Of a stretch of 64,000 nucleotides of DNA, positions 1 to 15,298 are shown one piece after another (the stretch's first letter is position 1; each line of letters starts with the position of its first letter). The DNA is from Atherix ibis (taxonomy: Eukaryota; Arthropoda; Insecta; Diptera; Athericidae): NCBI GenBank assembly GCA_958298945.1, contig OY282608.1:19507933-19571932 (forward strand), read 5' to 3'. The notes under the pieces were generated by a model. The model had not been told where the DNA came from. It made no database searches and worked only from the letters and a program-made list of their open reading frames with translations. A program made the position numbers and the translations under genes.

Positions 1-3000
1 CCAACAAGCCAACAAACCAACAAGCCAACAAACCAACAAACCAACAAACTAACAAACCAACAAACCAACAAACCAACAAACCAACAAACGAACAAACCAA
101 CAAACGAACAAACCAACAAAACAAGAAGCCAACAAGGCAACAAACCAACAAACCAACAAACCAACAAACCAACAAACCACCAAGCCAACAAACCAACAAA
201 CCAACAAACCAACAAACCAACAAGCCAACAAACCAACAAACTTACAAACTAACAAACTAACAAGCCAACAAACCAACAAACCAACAAGCCAACAAACCAA
301 GTAACCAACAAACCTACAAGCCAACAAGCCAACAAGCAAACAAACCAACAAACCAACAAACCAACAAACCAACAAACCAGCAAACCAACAAACCAACAAG
401 CCAACAAACCAACAAGCCAACAAACGAACAAACCAACAAACCAACAAGCCAACAAACCAACAAACCAACAAATGAACAAACCAACAAGCCAACAAACCAA
501 CAAACCAAGTAACCAACAAGCCAACAAACCAACAAACCAACAAACCAACAAGCCAACAAGCCAACAAACCAACAAACCAATAAACCAACAAGCCAACAAG
601 CCAACAAACCAACAAACCAACAAATCAACAAACCAACAAAACAACTAGCCATCAAGCCAACAAACCAAAAAACCAACAAACCAAAAACCAACAAACAAAT
701 AAACCAACAAACCAAGAAACAAACAAACCAACAAACGAATAAATGAACAAACCAACAAACAAACAAACCAACAAACCAACAAACCAAGAAACCAACAAAC
801 CAACAAACCAACAACCCAAAAAACCAACAAACCAATAAACCAACAAACGAACAAACCAAAAAACCAACAAACCAACAAACCAACAAACCAACAAACCAAC
901 AAACCAACAAACCAACAAGCCAACAAACCAAGAAACCAACAAGCCAACAAGCCGACAAACCAACAAACGAACAAACCAACAAACCAACAAGCCAACAAGC
1001 CAACAAACCAACAAGCCAACAAACCAACAAATCAACAAACTAACAAACCAACAAACCAACAAACCAACAAACGAACAAACCAACAAAACAAGAAGCCAAC
1101 AAGGCAACAAACCAACAAACCAACAAACCAACAAACCACCAAGCCAACAAACCAACAAACCAACAAACCAACAAACCAACAAGCCAACAAACCAACAAAC
1201 CTACAAACTGACAAACTAACAAGCCAACAAACCAACAAACCAACAAGCCAGCAAACCAAGTAACCAACAAACCAACAAACCAACAAACCAACAAGCCAAC
1301 AAGCCAACAAACCAACAAACCAACAAACCAACAAACCAACAAACCAACAAACCAACAAGCCAACAAGCCAACAAACCAACAAACAAACAAACCAACAAAC
1401 CAACAAACCAACAAACAAATAAACCAACAAACCAACAAACCAACAAGCCAACAAGCCAACAAACCAACAAACCAACAAACCAACAAACCAACAAACCAAC
1501 AAACCAACAAACCAACAAGCCAACAAGCCAACAAACCAACAAACACGCAAACCAACAAACCAACAAACCAACAAACAAATAAACCAACAAACCAACAAAC
1601 CAACAAACCACCAAACCAACAAACCAACAAACCAGCAAACCAACAAACCAACAAACCAACAAACAAACAAACCAACAATCCAACAAACCAACAAACTAAC
1701 AAACCAACAAACCAACAAACCAACAAACCAACCAACGAACAAACCAACAAAACAAGAAGCCAACAAGGCAACAAACCAACAAACCAACAAACCAACAAAC
1801 CAACAAACCCTTAAGCCAACAAACCAACAAACCAACAAACCAACAAACCAACAAGCCAACAAACCAACAAACCTACAAACTAACAAACTAACAAGCCAAC
1901 AAACCAACAAACCAACAAGCCAACAAACCAAGTAACCAAAAAACTACAAGCCAACAAGCCAACAAACCAACAAACCAACAAACAAATAAACCAGCAAACC
2001 AACAAACCAACAAACCACCAAACCAACAAACCAACAAACCAGCAAACCAACAAACCAACAAACCAACAAACCAACAAACAAACAAACCAACAAACCAACA
2101 AACCAACAAACTAACAAACCAACAAACCAACAAACCAACAAACGAACAAACCAACAAAACAAGAAGCCAACAAGGCAACAAACCAACAAACCAACAAACC
2201 AACAAACCCTTAAGCCAACAAACCAACAAACCAACAAACCAACAAACCAACAAGCCAATAAACCAACAAACCTACAAACTAACAAACTAACAAGCCAACA
2301 AACCAACAAACCAACAAGCCAACAAACCAAGTAACCAACAAACCTTCAAGCCAACAAGCCAACAAGCCAACAAACCAATAAGCCAACAAACCAACAAGCC
2401 AACAAACCAACAAGCTAACAAACGAACAAACCAACAAACCAACAAGCCAACAAACCAACAAAACAACAAACGAACAAACCAACAAGCCAACAAACCAACA
2501 AACCAACAAACCAAGTAGCCAACAAGCCAACAAACCAACAAACCAACAAACCAACAAACAAACAAGCCAACAAGCCAACAAACCAACAAACCAACAAACC
2601 AACAAGCCAACAAGCCAACAAACCAACAAACCAACAAATCAACAAACCAACAAACCAACAAGCCAACAAGCCAACAAACCAAAAAACCAACAAACAAAAA
2701 AACCAACAAACCAACAAAACAAGAAACAAACAAACCAACAAACGAACAAACGAACAAACCAACAAACAAACAAACCAACAAACCAACAAACCAACAAGCC
2801 AACAAACCAACAAGCCAACAAACGAACAAACCAACAAACCAACAAGCCAACAAACCAACAAACCAACAAACGAACAAAGCAACAAGCCAACAAACCAACA
2901 AACCAACAAACCAAGTAACCAACAAGCCAATAAACCAACAAATCAACAAACCAACAAACCAACAAGCCAACAAGCCAACAAACCAACAAACGAACAAACC

Positions 3001-3104
3001 AACAAGCCAACAAGCCAACAAACCAACATACCAACAAATTAACAAACCAACAAACCAACAAGCCAACAAGCCAACAAACCAACAAGCCAACAAACCAACA
3101 AACC

Positions 3105-5178
3105 AACAAACTAACAAACCAACAAACCAACAAACCAACAAACGAACAAACCAACAAAACAAGAAGCCAACAAGGCAACAAACCAACAAACCAACAAACC
3201 ACCAAGCCAACAAACCAACAAACCAACAAACCAACAAACCAACAAACCAACAAGCCAACAAACCAACAAACCTACAAACTAACAAACTAACAAGCCAACA
3301 AACCAACAAACCAACAAGCCAACTAACCAAGTAACCAACAAACCTACAAGCCAACAAGCCAACAAGCCAACAAACCAATAAACCAACAAACCAACAAGCC
3401 AACAAACCAACAAGCCAACAAACGAACAAATCAACAAACCAACAAGCCAACAAACCAACAAACCAACAAACGAACAAACCAACAAGCCAACAAACCAACA
3501 AACCAACAAACCAAGTAACCAACAAGCCAACAAACCAACAAACCAACAAACCAACAAACCAACAAGCCAACAAGCCAACAAACCAACAAACCAACAAACC
3601 AACAAGCCAACAAGCCAACAAGCCAACAAACCAACAAACCAACAAACCAACAAATCAACAAACCAACAAACCAACAAACCAGTAAGCCAACAAACCAACA
3701 AACCAACAAACAAACAAATCAACAAACCAACAAACCAACAAACTAACAAACCAACAAACCAACAAACCAACAAACGAACAAACCAACAAAACAAGAAGCC
3801 AACAAGGCAAAAAACCAACAAACCAACAAACCAACAAACCACCAAGCCAACAAACCAACAAACCAACAAACCAACAAACCAACAAGCCAACAAACCAACA
3901 AACCTACAAACTAACAAACTAACAAGCCAACAAACCAATAAACCAACAAGCCAACAAACCAAGTAACGAACAAACCTACAAGCCAACAAGCCAACAACCC
4001 AACAAACCAATAAACCAACAAACCAACAAGCCAACAAACCAACAAGCCAACAAACGAACAAACCAACAAACCAACAAGCCAACAAACCAACAAACCAACA
4101 AACGAACAAACCAACAGGCCAACAAACCAACAAACCAACAAACCAAGTAACCAACAAGCCAACAAACCAACAAACCAACAAACCAACAAACCAACAAGCC
4201 AACAAGCCAACAAACCAACAAACCAACAAGCCAACAAGCCGAAAAACCAACAAACGAACAAACCAACAAACCAACAAGCCAACAAGCCAACAAACCAACA
4301 AGCCAACAAACCAACAAACCAACAAACTAACAAAGCAACAAACCAACAAACCAACAAACGAACAAACCAACAAAACAAGTAGCCAACAAGGCAACAAACC
4401 AACAAACCAACAAACCAACAAACCACCAAGCCAACAAACCAATAAACCAACAAGCCAACAAACCAACAAGCCAACAAGCCAACAAACCAACAAACCAACA
4501 AACCAACAAGCCAACAAGCCAACAAGCCAACAAACCAACAAACCAACAAATCAACAAACCAACAAACCAACAAACCAGCAAACCAACAAACCAACAAACC
4601 AACAAACAAACAAACCAACAAACCAACAAACCAACAAACTAACAAACCAACAAACCAACAAACCAACAAACGAACAAACCAACAAAACAAGAAGCCAACA
4701 AGGCAAAAAACCAACAAACCAACAAACCAACAAACCACCAAGCCAACAAACCAACAAACCAACAAACCAACAAACCAACAAGCCAACAAACCAACAAACC
4801 TACAAACTAACAAACTAACAAGCCAACAAACCAATAAACCAACAAGCCAACAAACCAAGTAACCAACAAACCTACAAGCCAACAAGCCAACAACCCAACA
4901 AACCAATAAACCAACAAACCAACAAGCCAACAAACCAACAAGCCAACAAACGAACAAACCAACAAACCAACAAGCCAACAAACCAACAAACCAACAAACG
5001 AACAAACCAACAAGCCAACAAACCAACAAACCAACAAACCAAGTAACCAACAAGCCAACAAACCAACAAACCAACAAACCAACAAACCAACAAGCCAACA
5101 AATCAACAAACCAACAAGCCAACAAGCCGACAAACCAACAAACGAACAAACCAACAAACCAACAAGCCAACAAGCCAA
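3105..5178 (+). repeat. Higher-order repeat, about 2.27 kb, copy 1
   Basis: Bases 3,121-3,600 match 5,401-5,880 with only two differences, at an offset of 2,280 bp. The offset falls to 2,272 after one octamer is lost in the right copy and to 2,264 by 4,321/6,585. The match stays close to about 5,178. All offsets are multiples of 8 (283-285 units). Diagnostic shared changes include CTAACAAAGCAAC at 4,327 and AACAAGTAGCC shortly after it. Bases 5,179-5,384, between the copies, look like a partial third copy of the segment near 3,320. Confidence 0.85.
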
Positions 5179-5384
5179 CTAACCAAGTAACCAACAAACC
5201 TACAAGCCAACAAGCCAACAAGCCAACAAACCAATAAACCAACAAACCAACAAGCCAACAAACCAACAAGCCAACAAACGAACAAATCAACAAACCAACA
5301 AGCCAACAAACCAACAAACCAACAAACGAACAAACCAACAAGCCAACAAACCAACAAACCAACAAACCAAGTAACCAACAAGCC

Positions 5385-7442
5385 AACAAACCAACAAACC
5401 AACAAACCAACAAACCAACAAACGAACAAACCAACAAAACAAGAAGCCAACAAGGCAACAAACCAACAAACCAACAAACCACCAAGCCAACAAACCAACA
5501 AACCAACAAACCAACAAACCAACAAACCAACAAGCCAACAAACCAACAAACCTACAAACTAACAAACTAACAAGCCAACAAACCAACAAACCAACAAGCC
5601 AACTAACCAAGTAACCAACAAACCTACAAGCCAACAAGCCAACAAGCCAACAAACCAATAAACCAACAAACCAACAAGCCAACAAATCAACAAGCCAACA
5701 AACGAACAAATGAACAAACCAACAAGCCAACAAACCAACAAACCAACAAACGAACAAACCAACAAGCCAACAAACCAACAAACCAACAAACCAAGTAACC
5801 AACAAGCCAACAAACCAACAAACCAACAAACCAACAAACCAACAAGCCAACAAGCCAACAAACCAACAAACCAACAAACCAACAAGCCAACAAGCCAACA
5901 AGCCAACAAACCAACAAACCAACAAATCAACAAACCAACAAACCAACAAACCAGCAAACCAACAAACCAACAAACCAACAAACAAACAAACCAACAAACC
6001 AACAAACCAACAAACTAACAAACCAACAAACCAACAAACCAACAAACGAACAAACCAACAAAACAAGAAGCCAACAAGGCAAAAAACCAACAAACCAACA
6101 AACCAACAAACCACCAAGCCAACAAACCAACAAACCAACAAACCAACAAACCAACAAGCCAACAAACCAACAAACCTACAAACTAACAAACTAACAAGCC
6201 AACAAACCAATAAACCAACAAGCCAACAAACCAAGTAACCAACAAACCTACAAGCCAACAAGCCAACAACCCAACAAACCAATAAACCAACAAACCAACA
6301 AGCCAACAAACCAACAAGCCAACAAACGAACAAACCAACAAACCAACAAGCCAACAAACCAACAAACCAACAAACGAACAAACCAACAGGCCAACAAACC
6401 AACAAACCAACAAACCAAGTAACCAACAAGCCAACAAACCAACAAACCAACAAACCAACAAACCAACAAGCCAACAAACCAACAAACCAACAAGCCAACA
6501 AGCCGACAAACCAACAAACGAACAAACCAACAAACCAACAAGCCAACAAGCCAACAAACCAACAAGCCAACAAACCAACAAACCAACAAACTAACAAAGC
6601 AACAAACCAACAAAGCAACAAACGAACAAACCAACAAAACAAGTAGCCAACAAGGCAACAAACCAACAAACCAACAAACCAACAAACCACCAAGCCAACA
6701 AACCAATAAACCAACAAGCCAACAAACCAACAAGCCAACAAGCCAACAAACCAACAAACCAACAAACCAACAAGCCAACAAGCCAACAAGCCAACAAACC
6801 AACAAACCAACAAATCAACAAACCAACAAACCAACAAACCAGCAAACCAACAAACCAACAAACCAACAAACAAACAAACCAACAAACCAACAAACCAACA
6901 AACTAACAAACCAACAAACCAACAAACCAACAAACGAACAAACCAACAAAACAAGAAGCCAACAAGGCAAAAAACCAACAAACCAACAAACCAACAAACC
7001 ACCAAGCCAACAAACCAACAAACCAACAAACCAACAAACCAACAAGCCAACAAACCAACAAACCTACAAACTAACAAACTAACAAGCCAACAAACCAATA
7101 AACCAACAAGCCAACAAACCAAGTAACCAACAAACCTACAAGCCAACAAGCCAACAACCCAACAAACCAATAAACCAACAAACCAACAAGCCAACAAACC
7201 AACAAGCCAACAAACGAACAAACCAACAAACCAACAAGCCAACAAACCAACAAACCAACAAACGAACAAACCAACAAGCCAACAAACCAACAAACCAACA
7301 AACCAAGTAACCAACAAGCCAACAAACCAACAAACCAACAAACCAACAAACCAACAAGCCAACAAACCAACAAACCAACAAGCCAACAAGCCGACAAACC
7401 AACAAACGAACAAACCAACAAACCAACAAGCCAACAAGCCAA
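5385..7442 (+). repeat. Higher-order repeat, about 2.27 kb, copy 2
   Basis: This is the partner of the segment at 3,105-5,178. It shares the order of T-bearing cores, the CAACCCAAC variant and the CTAACAAAGCAAC landmark (6,591). It contains within itself the first 888-bp tandem copy and most of the second, so the 888-bp duplication is nested in the longer one. The edges are approximate because the flanks are also octamers. Confidence 0.8.
5821..6708 (+). repeat. 888-bp tandem higher-order repeat, copy 1
   Basis: The segment repeats immediately to the right at an offset of exactly 888 bp (111 octamers). The match is near perfect from about 5,821/6,709 to about 6,724/7,612. Shared landmarks are AAATCAAC at 5,925/6,813 and CTAACAAAGCAAC at 6,591/7,479. 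One visible difference is CAAAGCAAC at about 6,614, against CAAACCAAC in the right copy. Confidence 0.88.
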
Positions 7443-7596
7443 CAAACCAACAAGCCAACAAACCAACAAACCAACAAACTAACAAAGCAACAAACCAACA
7501 AACCAACAAACGAACAAACCAACAAAACAAGTAGCCAACAAGGCAACAAACCAACAAACCAACAAACCAACAAACCACCAAGCCAACAAACCAATA
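6709..7596 (+). repeat. 888-bp tandem higher-order repeat, copy 2
   Basis: This is the right-hand partner of the 888-bp pair. Similarity to copy 1 runs about 16 bp past the unit end and then breaks at about 7,613, where CCGACAAA appears. Two copies, rather than a longer run, are supported. Confidence 0.86.
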
Positions 7597-10500
7597 AACC
7601 AACAAGCCAACAAGCCGACAAACCAACAAACGAACAAACCAGCAAACCAACAAACCAACAAACCAACAAACCAACAAACCAACAAGCCAACAAACCAACA
7701 AACCAACAAGCCAACAAGCCGACAAACCAACAAACGAACAAACCAACAAACCAACAAGCCAACAAGCCAACAAACCAACAAGCCAACAAACCAACAAACC
7801 AACAAACTAACAAACCAACAAACCAACAAACCAACAAACGAACAAACCAACAAAACAAGAAGCCAACAAGGCAACAAACCAACAAACCAACAAACCAACA
7901 AACCACCAAGCCAACAAACCAACAAACCAACAAACAAACAAACCAACAAGCCAACAAACCAACAAACCTACAAACTAACAAACTAACAAGCCAACAAACC
8001 AACAAACCAACAAGCCAACAAACCAAGTAACCAACAAACCTACAAGCCAACAAGCCAACAAGCCAACAAACCAATAAACCAACAAACCAACAAGCCAACA
8101 AACCAACAAGCCAACAAACGAACAAACCAACAAACCAACAAGCCAACAAACCAACAAACGAACAAACCAACAAACCAACAAGCCAACAAACCAACAAACC
8201 AACAAACTAACAAACCAACAAACCAACAAACCAACAAACGAACAAACCAACAAAACAAGAAGCCAACAAGGCAACAAACCAACAAACCAACAAACCAACA
8301 AACCACCAAGCCAACAAACCAACAAACCAACAAACCAACAAACCAACAAACCAACAAGCCAACAAGCCAACAAACCAACAAGCCAACAAACCAACAAACC
8401 AACAAACCAACAAACGAACAAACCAACAAAACAAGAAGCCAACAAGGCAACAAACCAACAAACCAACAAACCAACAAATCACCAAGCCAACAACCAACAA
8501 ACCAACAAACCAACAAACCAACAAGCCAACAAACCAACAAACCTACAAACTAACAAACTAACAAGCCAACAAACCAACAAACCAACAAGCCAACAAACCA
8601 AGTAACCAACAAACCTACAAGCCAACAAGCCAACAAGCCAAAAAACCAACAAACCAACAAACCAAGTAACCAACAAGCCAACAAACCAACAAACCAACAA
8701 ACCAACAAACCAACAAGCCAACAAGCCAACAAACCAACAAACCAACAAACCAACAAGCCAACAAGCCAACAAACCAACAAACCAACAAATCAACAAACCA
8801 ACAAACCAACAAGCCAACAAGCCAACAAACCAAAAAACCAACAAACAAATAAACGAACAAACCAACAAACCAAGAAACAAACAAACCAACAAACGAACAA
8901 ACGAACAAACCAACAAACAAACAAACCAAGAAACCAACAAACCAACAAACAAATAAACCAACAAACCAACAAACCAACAAACCACCAAACCAACAAACCA
9001 ACAAACTAGCAAACCAACAAACCAACAAACCAACAAACCAACAAACAAACAAACCAACAAACCAACAAACCAACAAACCAACAAACCAACAAACCAACAA
9101 ACCAACAAACCAACAAACCAACAAGCCAACAAGCCAACAAACCAACAAACCAACAAACCAACAAACCAACAAACCAACAAACCAACAAACCAACAAACCA
9201 ACAAGCCAACAAGCCAACAAACCAACAAACAAACAAACCAACAAACCAACAAACCAACAAACAAATAAACCAACAAACCAAGAAACCAACAAACCACCAA
9301 ACCAACAAACCAACAAACCAGCAAACCAACAAACCAACAAACCAACAAACAAACAAACCAACAAACCAACAAACCAACAAACTAACAAACCAACAAACCA
9401 ACAAACCAACAAACGAACAAACCAACAAAACAAGAAGCCAACAAGGCAACAAACCAACAAACCAACAAACCAACAAACCACCAAGCCAACAAACCAACAA
9501 ACCAACAAACCAACAAACCAACAAGCCAACAAACCAACAAACCTACAAACTAACAAACTAACAAGCCAACAAACCAACAAACCAACAAGCCAACAAACCA
9601 AGTAACCAACAAACCTACAAGCCAACAAGCCAACAAGCCAACAAACCAATAAACCAACAAACCAACAATCCAACAAACCAACAAGCCAACAAACGAACAA
9701 ACCAACAAACCAACAAGCCAACAAACCAACAAACCAACAAACGAAGAAACCAACAAGCCAACAAACCAACAAACCAACAAACCATGAAACCAACAAGCCA
9801 ACAAACCAACAAACCAACAAACCAACAAACCAACAAGCCAACAAGCCAACAAACCAACAAACCAGCAAACCAACAAGCCAACTAGCCAACAAACCAACAA
9901 ACCAACAAATCAACAAACCAACAAACCAACAAGCCAACAAGCCAACAAACCAAAAAACCAACAAACAAATAAACCAACAAACCAACAAACCAAGAAACAA
10001 ACAAACCAACAAACGAACAAACGAACAAACCAACAAACAAACAAACCAACAAACCAACAAACAAATAAACCAACAAACCAACAAACCAACAAACCACCAA
10101 ACCAACAAACCAACAAACCAACAAACCAGCAAACCAACAAGCCAACAAACCAACAAACAAACAAACCAACAAACCAACAAACCAACAAACCAACAAACCA
10201 ATAAACCAACAAACCAACAAACCAACAAGCCAACAAGCCAACAAACCAACAAACCAACAAACCAACAAACCAACAAACAAATAAACCAACAAACCAACAA
10301 ACCAACAACCCAACAAACCAACAAACCAACAAACCAACAAACGAACAAACCAAAAAACCAACAAATCAACAAACCAAGAAGCCAACAAACCAACAAACCA
10401 ACAAACCAACAAACCAACAAACCAAGTAACCAACAAAGCAACAAACGAACAAACCAACAAACCAACAAACCAACAAGCCAACAAACCAACAAACCAACAA

Positions 10501-13130
10501 ACCAACAAACCAACTAGCCAACAAGCCAACAAACCAAAAAACCAATAAACCAAAAACCAACAAACAAATAAACCAACAAACCAAGAAACAAACAAACCAA
10601 CAAACGAATAAACGAACAAACCAACAAACAAACAAACCAACAAACCAACAAACCAAGAAACCAACAAACCAACAAACCAACAACCCAAAAAACCAACAAA
10701 CCAATAAACCAACAAACGAACAAACCGAAAAACCAACAAACCAACAAACCAACAAACCAACAAACCAACAAACCAACAAGCCAACAAACCAACAAACTAA
10801 CAAGCCAACAAGCCGACAAACCAACAAACGAACAAACCAACAAACCAACAAGCCAACAAGCCAACAAACCAACAAGCCACCAAGCCAACAAACCAACAAA
10901 CCAACAAACCAACAAACCAACCAGCCAACAAACCAACAAACCTACAAACTAACAAACTAACAAACCAACAAGCCAACAAACCAACAAACCAACAAACGAA
11001 CAAACCAACAAGCCAACAAACCAACAAACCAACAAACCAAGTAACCAACAAGCCAACAAACCAACAAACCAACAAACCAACAAGCCAACAAGCCAACAAA
11101 CCAACAAACCAACAATTCAACAAGCCAACAAGCCAACAAACCAACAAACAAACAAAACAAAAAACCAACAAACCAACAAGCCAACAAGCCGACAAACCAA
11201 CAAACGAACAAACCAACAAACCAACAAGCCAACAAGCCAACAAACCAACAAGCCAACAAACCAACAAACTAACAAACCAACAAACCAACAAACCAACAAA
11301 CAAACAAACCAACAAAACAAGAAGCCAACAAGGCAACAAACCAACAAACCAACAAACCAACAAATCACCAAGCCAACAAACCAACAAACCAACAAACCAA
11401 CAAACCAACAAGCCAACAAACCAACAAACCTACAAACTAACAAACTAACAAGCCAACAAACGAACAAACCAACAAGCCAACAAACCAAGTAACCAACAAA
11501 CCTACAAGCCAACAAGCCAACAAGCCAAAAAACCAATAAACCAACAAACCAACAAGCCAACCAACCAACAAGCCAACAAACGAACAAACCAACAAACCAA
11601 CAAACCAACAAGCCAACAAACCAACAAACCAACAAACGAACAAACCAACAAGCCAACAAACCAACAAACCAACAAACCAACAAACCAAGTAACCAACAAG
11701 CCAACAAGCCAACAAACCAACAAACCAACAAACCAACAAACCAACAAGCCAACAAGCCAACAAGCCAACAAACCAACAAACCAACAAACCAACAAGCCAA
11801 CAAGCCAACAAACCAACAAACCAACAAACAAACAAACCAACAAACCAACAAACCAACAAACAAATAAACCAACAAACCAACAAACCAACAAACCACCAAA
11901 CCAACAAACCAACAAACCAGCAAACCAACAAACCAACAAACCAACAAACAAACAAACCAACAAATCAACAAACCAACAAACTAACAAACCAACAAACCAA
12001 CAAACCAACAAACGAACAAACCAACAAAACAAGAAGCCAACAAGGCAACAAACCAACAAACCAACAAACCAACAAACCACCAAGCACACAAACCAACAAA
12101 CCAACAAACCAACAAACCAACAAGCCAACAAACCAACAAACCTACAAACTAACAACCTAACAAGCCAACAAACCAACAAACCAACAAGCCAACAAACCAA
12201 GTAACCAACAAACCTACAAGCCAACAAGCCAACAAGCCAACAAACCAATAAACCAACAAACCGACAAGCCAATAAACCAACAAGCCAACAAACGAACAAA
12301 CCAACAAACCAACAAGCCAACAAACCAACAAACCAACAAACCAAGTAATCAACAAGCCAACAAACCAACAAACCAACAAACCAACAAACCAACAAGCCAA
12401 CAAGCCAACAAAACAACAAACCAACAAACCAACAAGCCAACAAGCCAACAAATAAACAAACCAACAAATCAACAAACCAACAAACCAACAAGCAACAAGC
12501 CAACAAACCAAAAAACCAACAAACAAATAAACCAACAAACCAACAAACCAAGAAACAAACAAACCAACAAACGAACAAACGAACAAACCAACAAACAAAC
12601 AAACCAACAAACCAACAAACCAACAAACAAATAAACCAACAAACCAACAAACCAACAAACCAACAAACCACCAAACCAACAAACCAACAAACCAGCAAAC
12701 CATCAAACCAACAAACCAACAAACCAACAAACAAACAAACCAACAAACCAACAAACCAACAAACCAACAAACCAACAAACCAACAAACCAACAAACCAAC
12801 AAACCAACAAGCCAACAAGCCAACAAACCAACAAACCAACAAACCAACAACCCAACAAACAAATAAACCAACAAACCAACAAACCAACAACCCAACAAAG
12901 CAACAAACCAACAAACCAACAAACGAACAAACCAAAAAACCAACAAACCAACAAACCAAGAAGCCAAGAAACCAACAAACCAACAAACCAACAAACCAAC
13001 AAACCAAGTAACGAACAAACCAACAAACGAACAAACCAACAAACCAACAAACCAACAAGCCAACAAACCACAAACCAACAAACCAACAAACCAACTAGCC
13101 ACCAAGCCAACAAACCAAAAAACCAACAAA

Positions 13131-13137
13131 CCAAAAA
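13131..13137 (+). other. 7-bp unit CCAAAAA, phase slip -1, one of four related copies
   Basis: This short unit is followed by CCAACAAACAAATAAACC. The same arrangement is at 681-687, 10,550-10,556 and 24,369-24,375, each moving the phase by -1. The shared flanks show that they descend from one deletion that was later copied. Confidence 0.9.
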
Positions 13138-15298
13138 CCAACAAACAAATAAACCAACAAACCAAGAAACAAACAAACCAACAAACGAATAAACGAACAA
13201 ACCAACAAACAAACAAACCAACAAACCAACAAACCAACAAACCAAGAAACCAACAAACCAACAAACCAACAACCCAAAAAACCAACAAACCAATAAACCA
13301 ACAAACGAACAAACCAAAAAACCAACAAACCAACAAACCAACAAACCAACAAACCAACAAACCAACAAACCAACAAACCAACAAGCCAACAAACCAACAA
13401 ACCAACAAGCCAACAAGCCGACAAACCAACAAACGAACAAACCAACAAACCAACAAGCCAACAAGCCAACAAACCAACAAACCAACAAACCAACAAACCA
13501 ACAAACGAACAAACCAACAAAACAAGAAGCCAACAAACCAACAAACCAACAAACCAACAAACCACCAAGCCAACAAACCAACAAACCAACAAACCAACAA
13601 ACCAACAAACCAACAAACCAACAAACCAACAAACGAACAAACCAACAAAACAAGAAGCCAACAAGGCAACAAACCAACAAACCAACAAACCACCAAGCCA
13701 ACAAACCAACAAACCAACAAACCAACAAACCAACAAACCAACAAGCCAACAAACCAACAAACCTACAAACTAACAAACTAACAAGCCAACAAACCAACAA
13801 ACCAACAAACCAACAAGCCAACAAGCCAACAAACCAAAAAACCAATAAACCAACAAACCAACAAGCCAACAAACCAACAAGCCAACAAACGAACAAACCA
13901 ACAAACCAACAAGCCAACAAACCAACAAACCAACAAACGAACAAACCAACAAGCCAACAAACCAACAAACCAACAAACCAAGTAACCAACAAGCCAACAA
14001 ACCAACAAACCAACAAACCAACAAACCAACAAGCCAACAAGCCAACAAACCAACAAACCAACAAACCAACAAGCCAACAAGCCAACAAACCAACAAACCA
14101 ACAAATCAACAAACCAACAAACCAACAAGCCAACAAGCCAACAAACCAAAAAACCAACAAACAAATAAACCAACAAACCAACAAACCAAGAAACAAACAA
14201 ACCAACAAACGAACAAACGAACAAACCAACAAACAAACAAACCAACAAACCAACAAACCAACAAACAAATAAACCAACAAACCAACAAACCAACAAACCA
14301 ACAAACCACCAAACCAACAAACAAACAAACCAGAAAACCAACAAACCAACAAACCAACAAACCAACAAACAAACAAACCAACAAACCAACAAACCAACAA
14401 ACCAACAAACCAACAAACCAACAAGGCAACAAGCCAACAAACCAACAAACCAACAAACCAACAAACCAACAAACCAACAAACCAACAAACCAACAAGCCA
14501 ACAAGCCAACAAACCAACAAACAAATAAACCAACAAACCAACAAACCAACAAACAAATAAACCAACAAACCAACAAACCAACAAACCACCAAACCAACAA
14601 ACCAACAAACCAGCACACCAACAAACCAACAAACCAACAAACAAACAAACCAACAAACCAACAAACCAACAAACTAACAAACCAACAAACAAACAAACCA
14701 ACAAACGAACAAACCAACAAAACAAGAAGCCAACAAAGCAACAAACCAACAAACCAACAAACCAGCGAACCACCAAGCCAACAAACCAACAAACCAACAA
14801 ACCAACAAACCAACAAGCCAACAAACCAACAAACCTACAAACTGACAAACTAACAAGCCAACAAACCAACAAACCAATAAGCCAACAAACCAAGTAACCA
14901 ACAAACCTACAAGCCAACAAGCCAACAAGCCAACAAACCAATAAACCAACAAACCAACAAGCCAACAAACCAACAAGCCAACAAATGAACAAACCAACAA
15001 ACCAACAAGCCAACAAACCAACAAACCAACAAACGAACAAACCAACAAGCCAACAAACCAACATACCAACAAACCAAGTAACCAACAAGCCAACAAACCA
15101 ACAAACCAACAAACCAACAAACCAACAAGCCAACAAGCCAACAAGCCAACAAACCAACAAACCAACAAACCAACAAGCCAACAAGCCAACAAACCAACAA
15201 ACCAACAAATCAACAAACCAACAAACCAACAAGCCAACAAGCCAACAAACCAAAAAACCAACAAACAAATAAACCAACAAACCAACAAACCAAGAAAC

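Noticed and set aside
14985..15272. ATG-started plus-strand frame of 95 codons rich in N, K, P, T and Q, repeated at 16,137 and 25,791; others at 5,710, 43,326 and 60,662
   Set aside because: It is the plus-strand NKPTNQQT cycle, opened by chance ATG in a TGAACAAA or CATGCC variant and ended by TAA in T-bearing units. The three identical ones are copies of one higher-order unit, not a conserved gene.
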